From: Bacteroidales bacterium
Lineage (GTDB): Bacteria > Bacteroidota > Bacteroidia > Bacteroidales > F082
NCBI GenBank assembly: GCA_017649945.1
Contig: JAGCFU010000022.1
Coordinates: 23,293-87,292, forward strand
Direction: 5' to 3'
DNA: 64,000 bases
Each line of letters starts with the position of its first letter. Position 1 is the first letter of the stretch. Made by a program: the position numbers and the translations under genes. Positions 43,014 to 52,199 of this stretch are shown one piece after another. Under the pieces are notes generated by a model. That model searched no databases, had not been told where the DNA came from, and saw only the letters and a list, made by a program, of their open reading frames with translations.

Positions 43014-45473
43014 ATGAGTGAGATAAGAATCATAAGAAAGCACTACGAGAGCCGCGTCCGATGGGAAGCCGTGGTAATATATGTCATGGCTACAATCATC
43101 TGCGCATTCATGATTTATTACATTTTAAACCTCAAGTCATCCATTCTGAATCAACGAGTTGCAATCTACCACAATGAAATGGTGCTTAACTTCACCAACG
43201 AGCTTATCCAGAATGTGAACGAGGCACAGTCTTACGCACAACTTTATACAATCTCAGGACAACCTGAATATCTCATCAGTTTCAAAAACAATCTCAGGAC
43301 AACTTCTTCAATCAAAGATTCCATCATCTCATACTCCGACAATAACACTGGCAATGAGAAAATCCTTAACGATATCGTCAATTTGCTAAATCGTAAAGAG
43401 ATGATAATCAAAGACATAACACATCAATATGATATTTTCAATCCTTACGACGAGATTTATAAGATTCTCTCCGATTACAAGCCAAAAGAGAAAACGACAC
43501 GTATAATAGCAATCACAAAACAAGACACAATCGTTCACAAAGCTGAGAAACAAGGCTTCTTCCAACGTGTTTTTTCATCTGAGACGCCACGCGACAGCAT
43601 CATCTTCGTCTCAACAACGACATACGACACCATCACCGAAGAGATTCCAGCCAGCAGGATCGACCTCATGGAAGGCATAAAGATTTATACCGACAAAGGC
43701 AAACAGGAATATCTCAAACGTCTACAGACCATCGAGAATCAATATCAAAGCTTTATAAAATCTGACCAGGAAATATCCGAAGAGATCTCAAACCTGCTCA
43801 TCATACTGCACAAGCAAACACTCACCTCCGTCATGGACGAGATAGAAAAAAGTGAGAGTATCGTCCAACGGAGCTTGGATTATTCAATCTATGGAGGCAC
43901 CGTCGCATTAGTCAGCATTTTCCTCTTTATCTTATTGATTTCCAGAGATATAAGACGAGTTTCAAGAGCTCGTAAAGCGATGGAGGAAGCCCAGAAACGC
44001 ACAGAAGAAATCATGGAGAGCCGTCACAAACTGCTTCTCTCAGTGTCGCACGACATCAAAGCGCCGCTCGCATCCATTGTAGGCTACATCGAGCTCATGC
44101 AGATGGAGAACAAGAACGACATCGACATGCAACGGCTCAACTCAATGAAATATTCGTCGCAACACATACTCTCGCTGTTATCAAACCTGTTGGAATTCTC
44201 AAGCCTCGAACAAGGCAAGCAGTTCATAAAACGCGCCGATTTCAACGTGTCGGAACTCTGCGACCAGCTCGCCACGATGTTCAAACCTATAGCCGAGAAC
44301 AAACAACTCAAGTTTTTCTATCATAAAAACATTTCTGACAATCTTTACATCAACTCCGACTCACTGAAAATAAAACAGGTTGTCAGCAACATCATCTCCA
44401 ATGCGCTGAAATACACTATCGAAGGAGAAGTGCATTTCGGTGTATATCTTGTTAATAACAAACTGATTTTCAACGTCATAGACCAAGGCATCGGCATACC
44501 TAACGATAAAATTGAAGAGATGTTCAAGCCTTTCAGCAGAGCCGACAACAACATCGGTCTCGCCGAAGGCAACGGATTCGGTCTCTTCGTCGTGCGAGGC
44601 CTCCTCGAGCTTCTCGGCGGCAACATCAAAGTGATGTCGGAACTCGAAAAAGGCAGTCATTTTGAGATATCAATCCCTGTGAAAGTAATCGAAAAACCGA
44701 CAGAATCGAAGCAAATACACACTGATAATCATATAGTTACATCAAAAAGCAAGCTTAATCTTCTTCTCGTCGACGACGACAACAGCCTCCTTGCGGTAAT
44801 AGGTGCCATGTTGAAGAAAATCGGTCATTCTTCCGACATCTGCCGCTCATACATTGAGTTCAACAAATATCTCACCGAGCTCGACAAGTACGATTTGGTG
44901 CTAACCGACCGCGAAATGGGCACTTTCTCAGGCAACGACGTGTTAAAAACCATAAAATCCATCGACAAAGACAAGAAAGTCATCCTGATGACCGCTCGCG
45001 ACCAATATTCTGAGAAATACGCCATCAGAGAAGGTTTCGACGGATACATTAGAAAACCATTCAGCATCAAAGACTTGGCATCTTTATTAAACGTCAACCT
45101 GACAATAGAGGAACGTCAGCAATGTGAGTTTTCCGACGACTTTCCACAACTTTGCGTGATGTTCGACAACGACGAGAACGCCATCCGGGAGATTTTGCAG
45201 GCTTTCGTCAATGCCACTTCCGACAACCTTGTGGCACTCAACGATGCCATCACCGAGCATGATTTTGCTAAGGCTCAAGGCATTTGCCATAAGATGCGCC
45301 CTATGTTCATGCAATTAGAGCAAAAATCGGCTGAATATCTCACCGACATGGACAGCCGACGCGGTCAGGACGCCTCATCCCTACCCGACTGGGAAGAAAA
45401 AGGCATCGAATTCATGAATCAATCCGATGCCCTCTTGGCTATGTTAGCCGACAAATATGATATATCCGATTAG
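43014..45473 (+). CDS. Hybrid sensor histidine kinase (HK-receiver-HPt)
   Basis: The 819-residue protein has two membrane helices (about residues 20-40 and 290-310) that flank a helical periplasmic sensor of 250 residues. Then comes a HisKA domain with H near residue 345 ('SVSHDIKAPLAS'), a HATPase domain ('NIISNALKYT', 'DQGIGIP', 'GNGFGLFVVRGLLELLGG'), a receiver with Asp near 630 ('LVLTDREMG') and a C-terminal HPt with His near 758 ('GICHKMRPMF'). A full phosphorelay therefore sits in one chain. No DNA-binding partner is adjacent. It converges with typA with a four-base overlap. Confidence 0.92.
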   Translation: MSEIRIIRKHYESRVRWEAVVIYVMATIICAFMIYYILNLKSSILNQRVAIYHNEMVLNFTNELIQNVNEAQSYAQLYTISGQPEYLISFKNNLRTTSSIKDSIISYSDNNTGNEKILNDIVNLLNRKEMIIKDITHQYDIFNPYDEIYKILSDYKPKEKTTRIIAITKQDTIVHKAEKQGFFQRVFSSETPRDSIIFVSTTTYDTITEEIPASRIDLMEGIKIYTDKGKQEYLKRLQTIENQYQSFIKSDQEISEEISNLLIILHKQTLTSVMDEIEKSESIVQRSLDYSIYGGTVALVSIFLFILLISRDIRRVSRARKAMEEAQKRTEEIMESRHKLLLSVSHDIKAPLASIVGYIELMQMENKNDIDMQRLNSMKYSSQHILSLLSNLLEFSSLEQGKQFIKRADFNVSELCDQLATMFKPIAENKQLKFFYHKNISDNLYINSDSLKIKQVVSNIISNALKYTIEGEVHFGVYLVNNKLIFNVIDQGIGIPNDKIEEMFKPFSRADNNIGLAEGNGFGLFVVRGLLELLGGNIKVMSELEKGSHFEISIPVKVIEKPTESKQIHTDNHIVTSKSKLNLLLVDDDNSLLAVIGAMLKKIGHSSDICRSYIEFNKYLTELDKYDLVLTDREMGTFSGNDVLKTIKSIDKDKKVILMTARDQYSEKYAIREGFDGYIRKPFSIKDLASLLNVNLTIEERQQCEFSDDFPQLCVMFDNDENAIREILQAFVNATSDNLVALNDAITEHDFAKAQGICHKMRPMFMQLEQKSAEYLTDMDSRRGQDASSLPDWEEKGIEFMNQSDALLAMLADKYDISD

Positions 45474-47290
45474 TCGCTGATTTCCTCGCTACGTCTTCCG
45501 CTTCTCTTGCGCTCGATTTCATCAAGGATAATCTTACGCAGACGCAGGCTCTTAGGAGTCACTTCGAGATATTCGTCGTCACGGATGTATTCCATGTATT
45601 CCTCAAGCGACATCCTTACCGGTGGAATAAGCACAATCTTATCGTCTGAACCTGAGGCACGGACGTTTGTCAGATGCTTTGTCTTATTGATATTCAGCAC
45701 GATATCGTTCGCACGCGTATTCTCTCCGATGACTTCACCCATGTACACGTCTTCGTTTGGCTGCACGAAGAACTTTCCACGGTCCTGGAGCTTCCACAAT
45801 GCATATGGAACAGCTGTACCGGTCTCCATCGCAATTAAAGCGCCGACCTCATGAGTGTCCATCTCACCTTTCCATGGCTCGTAATCCTTGAAACGGTGCG
45901 ACATCACAGCCTCGCCTTCCGTTGCTGTCAGCATGGCGCTACGCAATCCGATAAGACCTCTTGCAGGGATGTCGAAATCGAGGTTCATACGGTCGCCCTT
46001 AGGTGACATGTTCGTCATCTCACCTTTGTGCTGTGAAGCCAACTCGATGACGCGACCAGCAAAGTTCTCAGGAACCTGAACGTTCATCACCTCGATAGGC
46101 TCGCATTTCTTGCCGTCGATTTCCTTCAAAAGCACCTTCGGCTGTCCGATCTGGAACTCGTAACCCTCACGACGCATCGTCTCCACCAAAATACTGAGGT
46201 GAAGGATACCACGTCCGTAAACCATCAGAGAATCCGGTGAATCGGTGTCCTCGACCTTCAAAGCGAGATTCTTCTCAGTCTCTCTGTACAAGCGCTCACG
46301 CAAGTGACGTGAAGTGACGAACTTGCCTTCCCTTCCGAAGAACGGTGAGTTATTGATGGTGAACAACATACTCATAGTAGGCTCGTCGACATGAATCGGA
46401 GGCAATGCCTCTGGGTTCTCAAAGTCAGCGACGGTGTCACCGATTTCAAAGTTCTCAAGACCCATCACAGCGACGATATCGCCAGCCATCACAGGCTTCT
46501 TGGTTCTTTCTTTACCAAGGCCTTCAAAAGTATAAAGTTCCTTAATCTGATTCTTCTCAATAGAGCCGTCGCGTTTCACCAATGAGACGTTCATTCCGGC
46601 CTGAAGGATACCGCGTTTCAGACGACCCACGGCGATACGGCCCACATATGAGCTGTAATCCAACGAAGTGATGAGCATCTGAGGTGTTCCTTCCTCATAT
46701 TTCGCTTCCGGAATGGTGTCGATGATGACATCCAAAAGATATGAGACGTCGCTTGTGACATGTGTCCAATGGTCTGACATCCAGCCTTGTTTCGATGAGC
46801 CGAACACTGTCGGAAAATCAAGCTGGTCGTCATTGGCACCGAGGTTGTACATCAAATCGAAGACGGCTTCCTGTGTCTCTTCCGGAGTACAGTTAGGTTT
46901 GTCGACTTTATTGACAACCACGATAGGCTTCAGTCCGAGCTGGATAGCTTTCTCGAGCACGAAACGTGTCTGTGGCATAGGTCCCTCAAAGGCGTCGACC
47001 AAAAGCAATACGCCGTCGGCCATGTTCAAGACACGCTCCACCTCACCGCCGAAATCACTGTGGCCTGGAGTATCTATAATGTTGATTTTCACATCTTTAT
47101 AGCGAACAGAAACGTTCTTCGACAAGATGGTGATACCTCGTTCACGCTCCAAGTCGTTGTTATCCAGAATCAAATCTCCATTATCCTTATCTTCCCTAAA
47201 CAGCTTGGATTGATACAGGATGCGATCCACCAAAGTGGTCTTTCCGTGGTCAACGTGAGCGATAATCGCAACATTACGAATACTTGTCAT
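45470..47290 (-). CDS. typA: Ribosome-associated GTPase TypA/BipA
   Basis: The 606-residue translation factor has the G1 motif 'AHVDHGKTT', the switch region 'RERGITI', G3 'DTPGHSDFGGEVER' and G4 'NKVDKP'. EF-G-like domains III and V and the BipA-specific C-terminus ('RKIILDE') follow. It binds ribosomes under stress and assists 50S assembly. The transcript begins at the -7 box 47316-47323, divergent from recQ. Confidence 0.96.
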   Translation of the reverse strand: MTSIRNVAIIAHVDHGKTTLVDRILYQSKLFREDKDNGDLILDNNDLERERGITILSKNVSVRYKDVKINIIDTPGHSDFGGEVERVLNMADGVLLLVDAFEGPMPQTRFVLEKAIQLGLKPIVVVNKVDKPNCTPEETQEAVFDLMYNLGANDDQLDFPTVFGSSKQGWMSDHWTHVTSDVSYLLDVIIDTIPEAKYEEGTPQMLITSLDYSSYVGRIAVGRLKRGILQAGMNVSLVKRDGSIEKNQIKELYTFEGLGKERTKKPVMAGDIVAVMGLENFEIGDTVADFENPEALPPIHVDEPTMSMLFTINNSPFFGREGKFVTSRHLRERLYRETEKNLALKVEDTDSPDSLMVYGRGILHLSILVETMRREGYEFQIGQPKVLLKEIDGKKCEPIEVMNVQVPENFAGRVIELASQHKGEMTNMSPKGDRMNLDFDIPARGLIGLRSAMLTATEGEAVMSHRFKDYEPWKGEMDTHEVGALIAMETGTAVPYALWKLQDRGKFFVQPNEDVYMGEVIGENTRANDIVLNINKTKHLTNVRASGSDDKIVLIPPVRMSLEEYMEYIRDDEYLEVTPKSLRLRKIILDEIERKRSGRRSEEISD

Positions 47291-47315
47291 TTGCTTATTT
47301 TTAAAAAATCGGGCG

Positions 47316-47323
47316 CAAAAATA
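47316..47323 (-). promoter_or_regulatory. -7 box TATTTTTG of typA
   Basis: A consensus box 25 bases before the typA ATG at 47290. Confidence 0.7.
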
Positions 47324-47345
47324 CGAAATTTTTGCAAATAATCGT

Positions 47346-47353
47346 TATCTTTG
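47346..47353 (+). promoter_or_regulatory. -7 box TATCTTTG of recQ
   Basis: A perfect box followed by CA, 15 bases before the recQ ATG. The typA and recQ boxes are 22 bases apart. Confidence 0.75.
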
Positions 47354-47368
47354 CAAAAAAATAGTTGA

Positions 47369-49300
47369 ATGAGTGAACTGACACGCTCTGTATTGGTGAA
47401 ATACTGGGGATATCCATCGTTCCGCCCCATGCAGGAAGACATCGTCGACGCTGTCATCGACGGGCGCGACACTTTAGCGCTTCTGCCTACTGGCGGCGGC
47501 AAGTCGATATGTTTCCAGGTTCCTGCCCTCGCGATGGATGGCGTATGCATCGTAGTCACACCACTCATCTCACTGATGAAAGATCAGGTTCAGCACCTGA
47601 AAAACATCAACATCCCGGCTGCCGCGATATACTCCGGCATGCATCCGAGTGAAGTCGAGATTGCTTACAATAAAGCCGTTTTCGGCAACCTGAAGTTTCT
47701 ATATGTCTCACCGGAACGCCTCATGACCGACGCTTTCATCGAGGCTGTGAAGAAGATGAAAGTGTGCCTCCTGGCCATCGACGAGTCACACTGCATCTCA
47801 CAATGGGGTTACGACTTCCGTCCGCCTTATCTGAAGATTGCAGAAATTCGTCCATATATACCGAACACTCCGGTACTCGCACTCACTGCCACCGCCACAC
47901 CTAATGTCGTCGAAGACATCCAACTACGTCTTGGGTTCAAGGAACATAACGTATTCCAGACGAGCTATGAACGTAAAAACGTGACATACAACGTAATCAA
48001 GGTGGCCGACAAATATGGTCTGATGTACCGCCTGTTCATGCGCATGCAGTCGGGAAGCGGCATCGTCTACGTCCGTAGCCGCAAACGCACCAAAGTGATA
48101 GCCGACTGGCTGCAGTCTGTAGGCATCAGCGCCACGTTTTATCACGCCGGCATCGACGCCAAGACACGCGACGAACGTCAGAAACAGTGGATGGACGGCC
48201 GTATCAAAGTCATCGTGGCAACCAACGCCTTCGGCATGGGCATCGACAAACCCGACGTGCGCATGGTGATACATATGGACCTCCCCGACAGTCTCGAAGC
48301 ATACTTCCAAGAAGCAGGCCGCGCAGGCCGTGACCTCAAGCCTTCCGAAGCATTCCTGCTCGTAGCGGAAAGCGACATTAAACAGCTCAAAGACAACCTG
48401 CAGCAGTCGTATCCGGAACTCGAACGCATCAAGACGATTTACGATGCTCTCGGCAACTACCTGCAGATTCCTGTAGGAGCCGGCAACGGACAGAGCTACC
48501 CGTTCGACATGAATGAATTCGCTAACAGCTACGGATTCTCTCTCCTCGAAGTGTTTAACTCATTAAAACTCATGGAACGTGAAGGCTTCTTCGCACTCTC
48601 CGAAGCAATGGAATCACCTTCTCAGCTGTTCATCAAGGCAAGCCGCGAAGACCTCTACCGCTTTCAGGTGGAATACGCCGAGTTCGACGCCATGATAAAG
48701 TACCTGCTACGTAACTACCCAGGCATACTCTCCGACTTCGTCAAGATAAAAGAAGAACAGATAAGCCATAAAATGGGTATCGACGTCACACAAGTCGAAC
48801 AGACACTGAAAAATCTGGAGAAATATAACTTCCTGACATATATCCAACGTAACGGCAAGCCTCAGATACAGTATCTCACCGAACGTCAAGACACACGGCA
48901 TTTCGCGCTTTCCGACGAGGTGTACAAAGACCGCAAAGACGACGCCACAAGACGCGTACAAGCTGTAATTGACTTCGTAAACAACGACAGTGAATGCCGT
49001 AGCGTACAACTCCTAAGATATTTCGGCGAGAAGATAAAGACACGATGCGGCCGATGCGACGTGTGCAGCATACGTAACCAGATGAAAATCAACGATGAGG
49101 AATATAAAAATATCAGTGAGCTGATACTCGACGAACTGAAAAAACGCGTCGTGCCGTTATACGAGACACCTTCATTAGCTAAAAACTATCTCGAAGAAAA
49201 AGTATTGGAAACAGTGCGCTGGATGCTTGACAACGGAATCATCGAACAGGACGAGAACGGCAACCTCAAGGAAAAAGGCAGACAATGGTCGTTGTTCTAA
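47369..49300 (+). CDS. recQ: ATP-dependent DNA helicase RecQ-type
   Basis: Motif 0 'RPMQEDIVDAVIDGRDTLALLPTGGGKS' with Walker A is followed by 'AIDESHCISQWGYDFRP' (DExH box), 'LALTATAT', 'FYHAGIDAKTRDERQ', 'VIVATNAFGMGIDKPDVR' and 'QEAGRAGRD'. A zinc-binding RQC region follows ('CRSVQLLRYFGEK...CGRCDVC'), and a short winged-helix-like tail ends the 643 residues. There is no clear HRDC domain. It unwinds DNA 3' to 5' in repair. The start is supported by the promoter 15 bases upstream. Confidence 0.94.
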   Translation: MSELTRSVLVKYWGYPSFRPMQEDIVDAVIDGRDTLALLPTGGGKSICFQVPALAMDGVCIVVTPLISLMKDQVQHLKNINIPAAAIYSGMHPSEVEIAYNKAVFGNLKFLYVSPERLMTDAFIEAVKKMKVCLLAIDESHCISQWGYDFRPPYLKIAEIRPYIPNTPVLALTATATPNVVEDIQLRLGFKEHNVFQTSYERKNVTYNVIKVADKYGLMYRLFMRMQSGSGIVYVRSRKRTKVIADWLQSVGISATFYHAGIDAKTRDERQKQWMDGRIKVIVATNAFGMGIDKPDVRMVIHMDLPDSLEAYFQEAGRAGRDLKPSEAFLLVAESDIKQLKDNLQQSYPELERIKTIYDALGNYLQIPVGAGNGQSYPFDMNEFANSYGFSLLEVFNSLKLMEREGFFALSEAMESPSQLFIKASREDLYRFQVEYAEFDAMIKYLLRNYPGILSDFVKIKEEQISHKMGIDVTQVEQTLKNLEKYNFLTYIQRNGKPQIQYLTERQDTRHFALSDEVYKDRKDDATRRVQAVIDFVNNDSECRSVQLLRYFGEKIKTRCGRCDVCSIRNQMKINDEEYKNISELILDELKKRVVPLYETPSLAKNYLEEKVLETVRWMLDNGIIEQDENGNLKEKGRQWSLF

Positions 49301-49302
49301 AC

Positions 49303-49330
49303 AAAAAAAGGCCGCCAAGCAGCGACCTTT
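49303..49330 (-). terminator. Intrinsic terminator of the HU gene
   Basis: On the minus strand AAAGGTCGC pairs with GCGGCCTTT (one G-U pair) around a 6-base loop, followed by seven T residues. It lies between the stops of recQ and the HU gene and may also serve recQ weakly. Confidence 0.8.
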
Positions 49331-49356
49331 CTCTCTAAATAGAAACTTCAGCTAAT

Positions 49357-49620
49357 TTACTTTAACAAGCCTGCAGATGCTTTGAATTTTGCAACCTTCT
49401 TTTCAGCGATCTTGATCTTCTTTCCTGTCTGAGGATTGCGGCCTTCGTGAGCCTTACGAACTGCTTTTGAGAATACACCAAATCCGACTAAAGAAACGTT
49501 TTCGCCTTTACGGATTGCATCTGTTGTTGCGCAAATAAATGCATCAAGTGCTTTCTTTGCATCCACCTTTGTGAGACCGGCCTTTTCAGCCATCACATTC
49601 ACTAATTCAGCTTTATTCAT
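49357..49620 (-). CDS. HU-family DNA-binding protein
   Basis: The 87-residue basic protein follows the HU pattern: 'MNKAELVNVMAEKAGLTK', 'GENVSLVGFGVFS', and the DNA-intercalating arm 'GRNPQTGKKIKI' with the conserved Pro. It bends and compacts DNA as a dimer. It is a single-gene unit with its own promoter and terminator. Confidence 0.95.
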   Translation of the reverse strand: MNKAELVNVMAEKAGLTKVDAKKALDAFICATTDAIRKGENVSLVGFGVFSKAVRKAHEGRNPQTGKKIKIAEKKVAKFKASAGLLK

Positions 49621-49658
49621 GTTTGTTAATTTTAAGAAGTTAATACTCTTTTGACACG

Positions 49659-49666
49659 CAAATATA
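49659..49666 (-). promoter_or_regulatory. -7 box TATATTTG of the HU gene
   Basis: A consensus box 38 bases before the ATG at 49620. The 73 bases between the box and the fmt stop are very AT-rich and hold no gene. Confidence 0.65.
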
Positions 49667-49739
49667 ACACAAAATCAGTAACTTTCAACTTTTTTTTTCA
49701 TTTTTTTTAAATTTTTATGAAAAAAAAGTCAGCTTACAT

Positions 49740-50705
49740 TTAAAAAACCATCCTCCAATCTTCTGAAACCCTTGCTCCTCTTAAGAATTCTGCGATTTTC
49801 ATGGCTTTTTTGCCAGCCTGCTGAATCTCAATGATTTTTATGCAAGAATCTCGCAAAACCACCTCCAGATAGGATTTTCCATCGGTTTTGACGGCACAAA
49901 CATCATCGCAATCCCCTGATTTTGACGCTAATTCCACTTCAAAAATCTTCAAATCCAGAATTTCCCCACTTGGATTTTGAATCTTTGCATGCGCCGCCGG
50001 ATATGGCGACAGTCCCCTGACAAAGTTATATATCTCTTTACCGGTCTTATTCCAATCGATATAACAGTCTTCCTTAAAAATCTTCGGAGCCGGCTTCAAA
50101 GTCATGTTTTCGTCTTTTATCACCGCCTCCTGACTCCTCGACGTTACTTTTCCACTTTCAATCATACTGATAGTCTTCACCACGACCTCGTTGCCGAGAT
50201 TCATCAGTGTATCGTGGAGCTCTCCAGCTGTCATCTTATCGCCTATCTGCACCTTCTCACGCATTATCATCGCGCCGGTGTCAATCTCCTTATCAAGGAA
50301 AAACGTGGTCAAACCCGTCTCCTTCTCTCCATTTATTATAGCATGATTTATCGGCGCCGCGCCTCTATACTGCGGCAGCAACGAGGCATGTAGATTGATT
50401 GTTCCCATCGGCGGCATGCTCCAGATAATCTCCGGCAACATTCTGAACGCCACCACTACAAACAAATCGGCATTATATGAACGTAGCTGCTCTACAAAAG
50501 ACTCGTCTTTAAGCTTCTCTGGCTGCAACACTGGCAATCCGTGACGCAAAGCGCATTCCTTCACCTCCGATGCGTGCATCTGCTTGCCTCTTCCTGCCGG
50601 ACGGTCGGGAGTGGTAATAACAGCAGCGACATCATAACCTGCTGCCAATATAGCGTCAAGTTGTGATGCCGCAAACTCTGGTGTACCGAAATATACTATT
50701 CTCAT
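49740..50705 (-). CDS. fmt: Methionyl-tRNA formyltransferase
   Basis: It formylates initiator Met-tRNA. The 321-residue protein has the formyl-folate binding core 'NLHASLLPQYRGAAPINHAIINGEKETG' (split motif with catalytic Asn, His and Asp), 'TTFFLDKEIDTGAMI' and the C-terminal OB-like domain ending 'FLRGARVSEDWRM'. The start is ATG in an ATGA overlap with the TPR protein gene, an unusual operon partner. Confidence 0.95.
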   Translation of the reverse strand: MRIVYFGTPEFAASQLDAILAAGYDVAAVITTPDRPAGRGKQMHASEVKECALRHGLPVLQPEKLKDESFVEQLRSYNADLFVVVAFRMLPEIIWSMPPMGTINLHASLLPQYRGAAPINHAIINGEKETGLTTFFLDKEIDTGAMIMREKVQIGDKMTAGELHDTLMNLGNEVVVKTISMIESGKVTSRSQEAVIKDENMTLKPAPKIFKEDCYIDWNKTGKEIYNFVRGLSPYPAAHAKIQNPSGEILDLKIFEVELASKSGDCDDVCAVKTDGKSYLEVVLRDSCIKIIEIQQAGKKAMKIAEFLRGARVSEDWRMVF

Positions 50706-51394
50706 TCGGCCATTTTCGCCTCTACGTAAGCGATGTACTTATCAATGTTGAATCCTTCATTGCTGTTAGGATATTCAGCCTTGATTGTCTTGTACATATC
50801 CAATGCCTTCTTGTAGTTCTCAACCATCTCATAAGCCAAACCTGCTCTCATAAGGAACATAGGGCCAGTGAATGAGTTAGCTGTCTCATTAGCTGCTCTC
50901 TCATAGCATTTTGCTGCCTCAGCAGCGTTGTCAAGCTCCATATAAGCGTCACCCATAGCACCTATTGCCAATGGTCTGACGATCTGGTCTTTTCCCTTAT
51001 ACTCACCGAGATATTTGATAGCATTGTTGAAATCACCTGTGTTAAGATAGCAGATACCAGCATAATATCTTGCAAGATTACCAGTCTTGGTGCTTCCATA
51101 TTCATTGATGACATCAAGGAAACCGGCGTTGTTGCCGTCACCGTTGAGAGCTGTTGCGTAATCATCATTCTCGAAAAGCTGCTCAGCACGGAAAATGGCT
51201 GTTTGAGCCGCAGCCTCACGTGGCTCAACGACAAATTTCTTGAATCCGAAAACAGCCAAAATGACAACGATGATAGCTGCAATAACTATCATGATGCTCT
51301 TCTGGTGCTTCTCAATAAACATTTCTGTCTTACCTAATGTAGTCTCAATTTGTTCAAGACGTTCTTCGTCTTTCTGTACGTTTTCTTTTGCCAT
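50702..51394 (-). CDS. Inner-membrane TPR-repeat protein (YfgM-like)
   Basis: The 230-residue protein has one membrane helix at about residues 34-50, after a charged cytoplasmic start, and then about three to four tetratricopeptide repeats outside ('ARYYAGICYLNTGDFNNAIKYLGEY', 'AIGAMGDAYMELDNAAEAAKCYERA', 'AGLAYEMVENYKKALDMYK'). This is the layout of YfgM-type ancillary factors at the SecYEG translocon, so a role in periplasmic protein handling is plausible but unproven. It overlaps fmt by four bases. Confidence 0.8.
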   Translation of the reverse strand: MAKENVQKDEERLEQIETTLGKTEMFIEKHQKSIMIVIAAIIVVILAVFGFKKFVVEPREAAAQTAIFRAEQLFENDDYATALNGDGNNAGFLDVINEYGSTKTGNLARYYAGICYLNTGDFNNAIKYLGEYKGKDQIVRPLAIGAMGDAYMELDNAAEAAKCYERAANETANSFTGPMFLMRAGLAYEMVENYKKALDMYKTIKAEYPNSNEGFNIDKYIAYVEAKMAE

Positions 51395-51416
51395 ATCAAT
51401 ACAATTTTTCGAGCTG

Positions 51417-51424
51417 CAAATTTA
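51417..51424 (-). promoter_or_regulatory. -7 box TAAATTTG of the TPR-fmt operon
   Basis: It fits TAnnTTTG and lies 22 bases before the ATG at 51394. Confidence 0.6.
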
Positions 51425-51460
51425 CGATTTTTTTATTTACGCTTGAACAAAAAATTTAAT

Positions 51461-51468
51461 TATATTTG
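51461..51468 (+). promoter_or_regulatory. -7 box TATATTTG of the TrmH-type gene
   Basis: A consensus box 44 bases before the TTG start at 51513. Confidence 0.65.
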
Positions 51469-51512
51469 TAAAAATTTTCAATCACAAGGTTTTAACACAT
51501 AAATCATTCATT

Positions 51513-52199
51513 TTGAACGCAAAAGAACAAAAATTATACGAGTTTCTCTCTGATTTCATCACGGAAGAAAGGAAACAACGCTTCGAACAGGTGCTGAATT
51601 ACCGCACTCGTCACCTCACAATAGTGCTCGAAGACATATATCAGTCGCATAATGCAAGCGCCGTGCTGCGCAGCTGTGACCTCACCGGCGTGCAAGACAT
51701 CCATATAATAGAAAACAAATGGGTCTACGACATAAATCCGGATATCGTCGTCGGGAGCACGAAATGGCTCGACCTTCATAAATATAATGTGGCGGAATTC
51801 AACACTCCGGAAGCATTCGACCATCTCCACAGCAAAGGCTACAAAATCGTCGCCACATGTCCGCATCAGAACGACTACACTCCCGACACCCTGCCACTCG
51901 ACCAACCTATCGCCGTCGTATTCGGCACCGAGAAGACAGGCCTCACCGACTATGCCCTTGAACATTCCGACATGTACGTACAAATACCGATGCACGGATT
52001 CACAGAGAGCTTCAACATCAGTGTATCCGCCGCCTTGCTGATGTACACACTGACACAACGTCTGCACAAAAGCGATATCAACTGGCATCTCAGCGAAGAT
52101 GAAAAACAGGAGATACGCCTCGACTGGACCCGGAAATCACTGAACCGCGTCCGCACATTTGAAAATAAGTTTTATGAATTATATCCGGAGTTTAAGTAA
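51513..52199 (+). CDS. TrmH/SpoU-family RNA 2'-O-methyltransferase, TTG start
   Basis: The 228-residue SPOUT enzyme has motif 1 'NASAVLRSCDLTGVQDIHII', motif 2 'VFGTEKTGL' and motif 3 'IPMHGFTESFNISVSAALLMY', the knotted SAM site. The closest match by pattern is tRNA (Gm18) methyltransferase TrmH. A 23S rRNA target is possible. The frame has no ATG before the conserved N-terminus, so the TTG at 51513 is the likely start, downstream of the -7 box. It overlaps the end of the opposing NtrC-type gene by eight bases. Confidence 0.9.
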   Translation: MNAKEQKLYEFLSDFITEERKQRFEQVLNYRTRHLTIVLEDIYQSHNASAVLRSCDLTGVQDIHIIENKWVYDINPDIVVGSTKWLDLHKYNVAEFNTPEAFDHLHSKGYKIVATCPHQNDYTPDTLPLDQPIAVVFGTEKTGLTDYALEHSDMYVQIPMHGFTESFNISVSAALLMYTLTQRLHKSDINWHLSEDEKQEIRLDWTRKSLNRVRTFENKFYELYPEFK

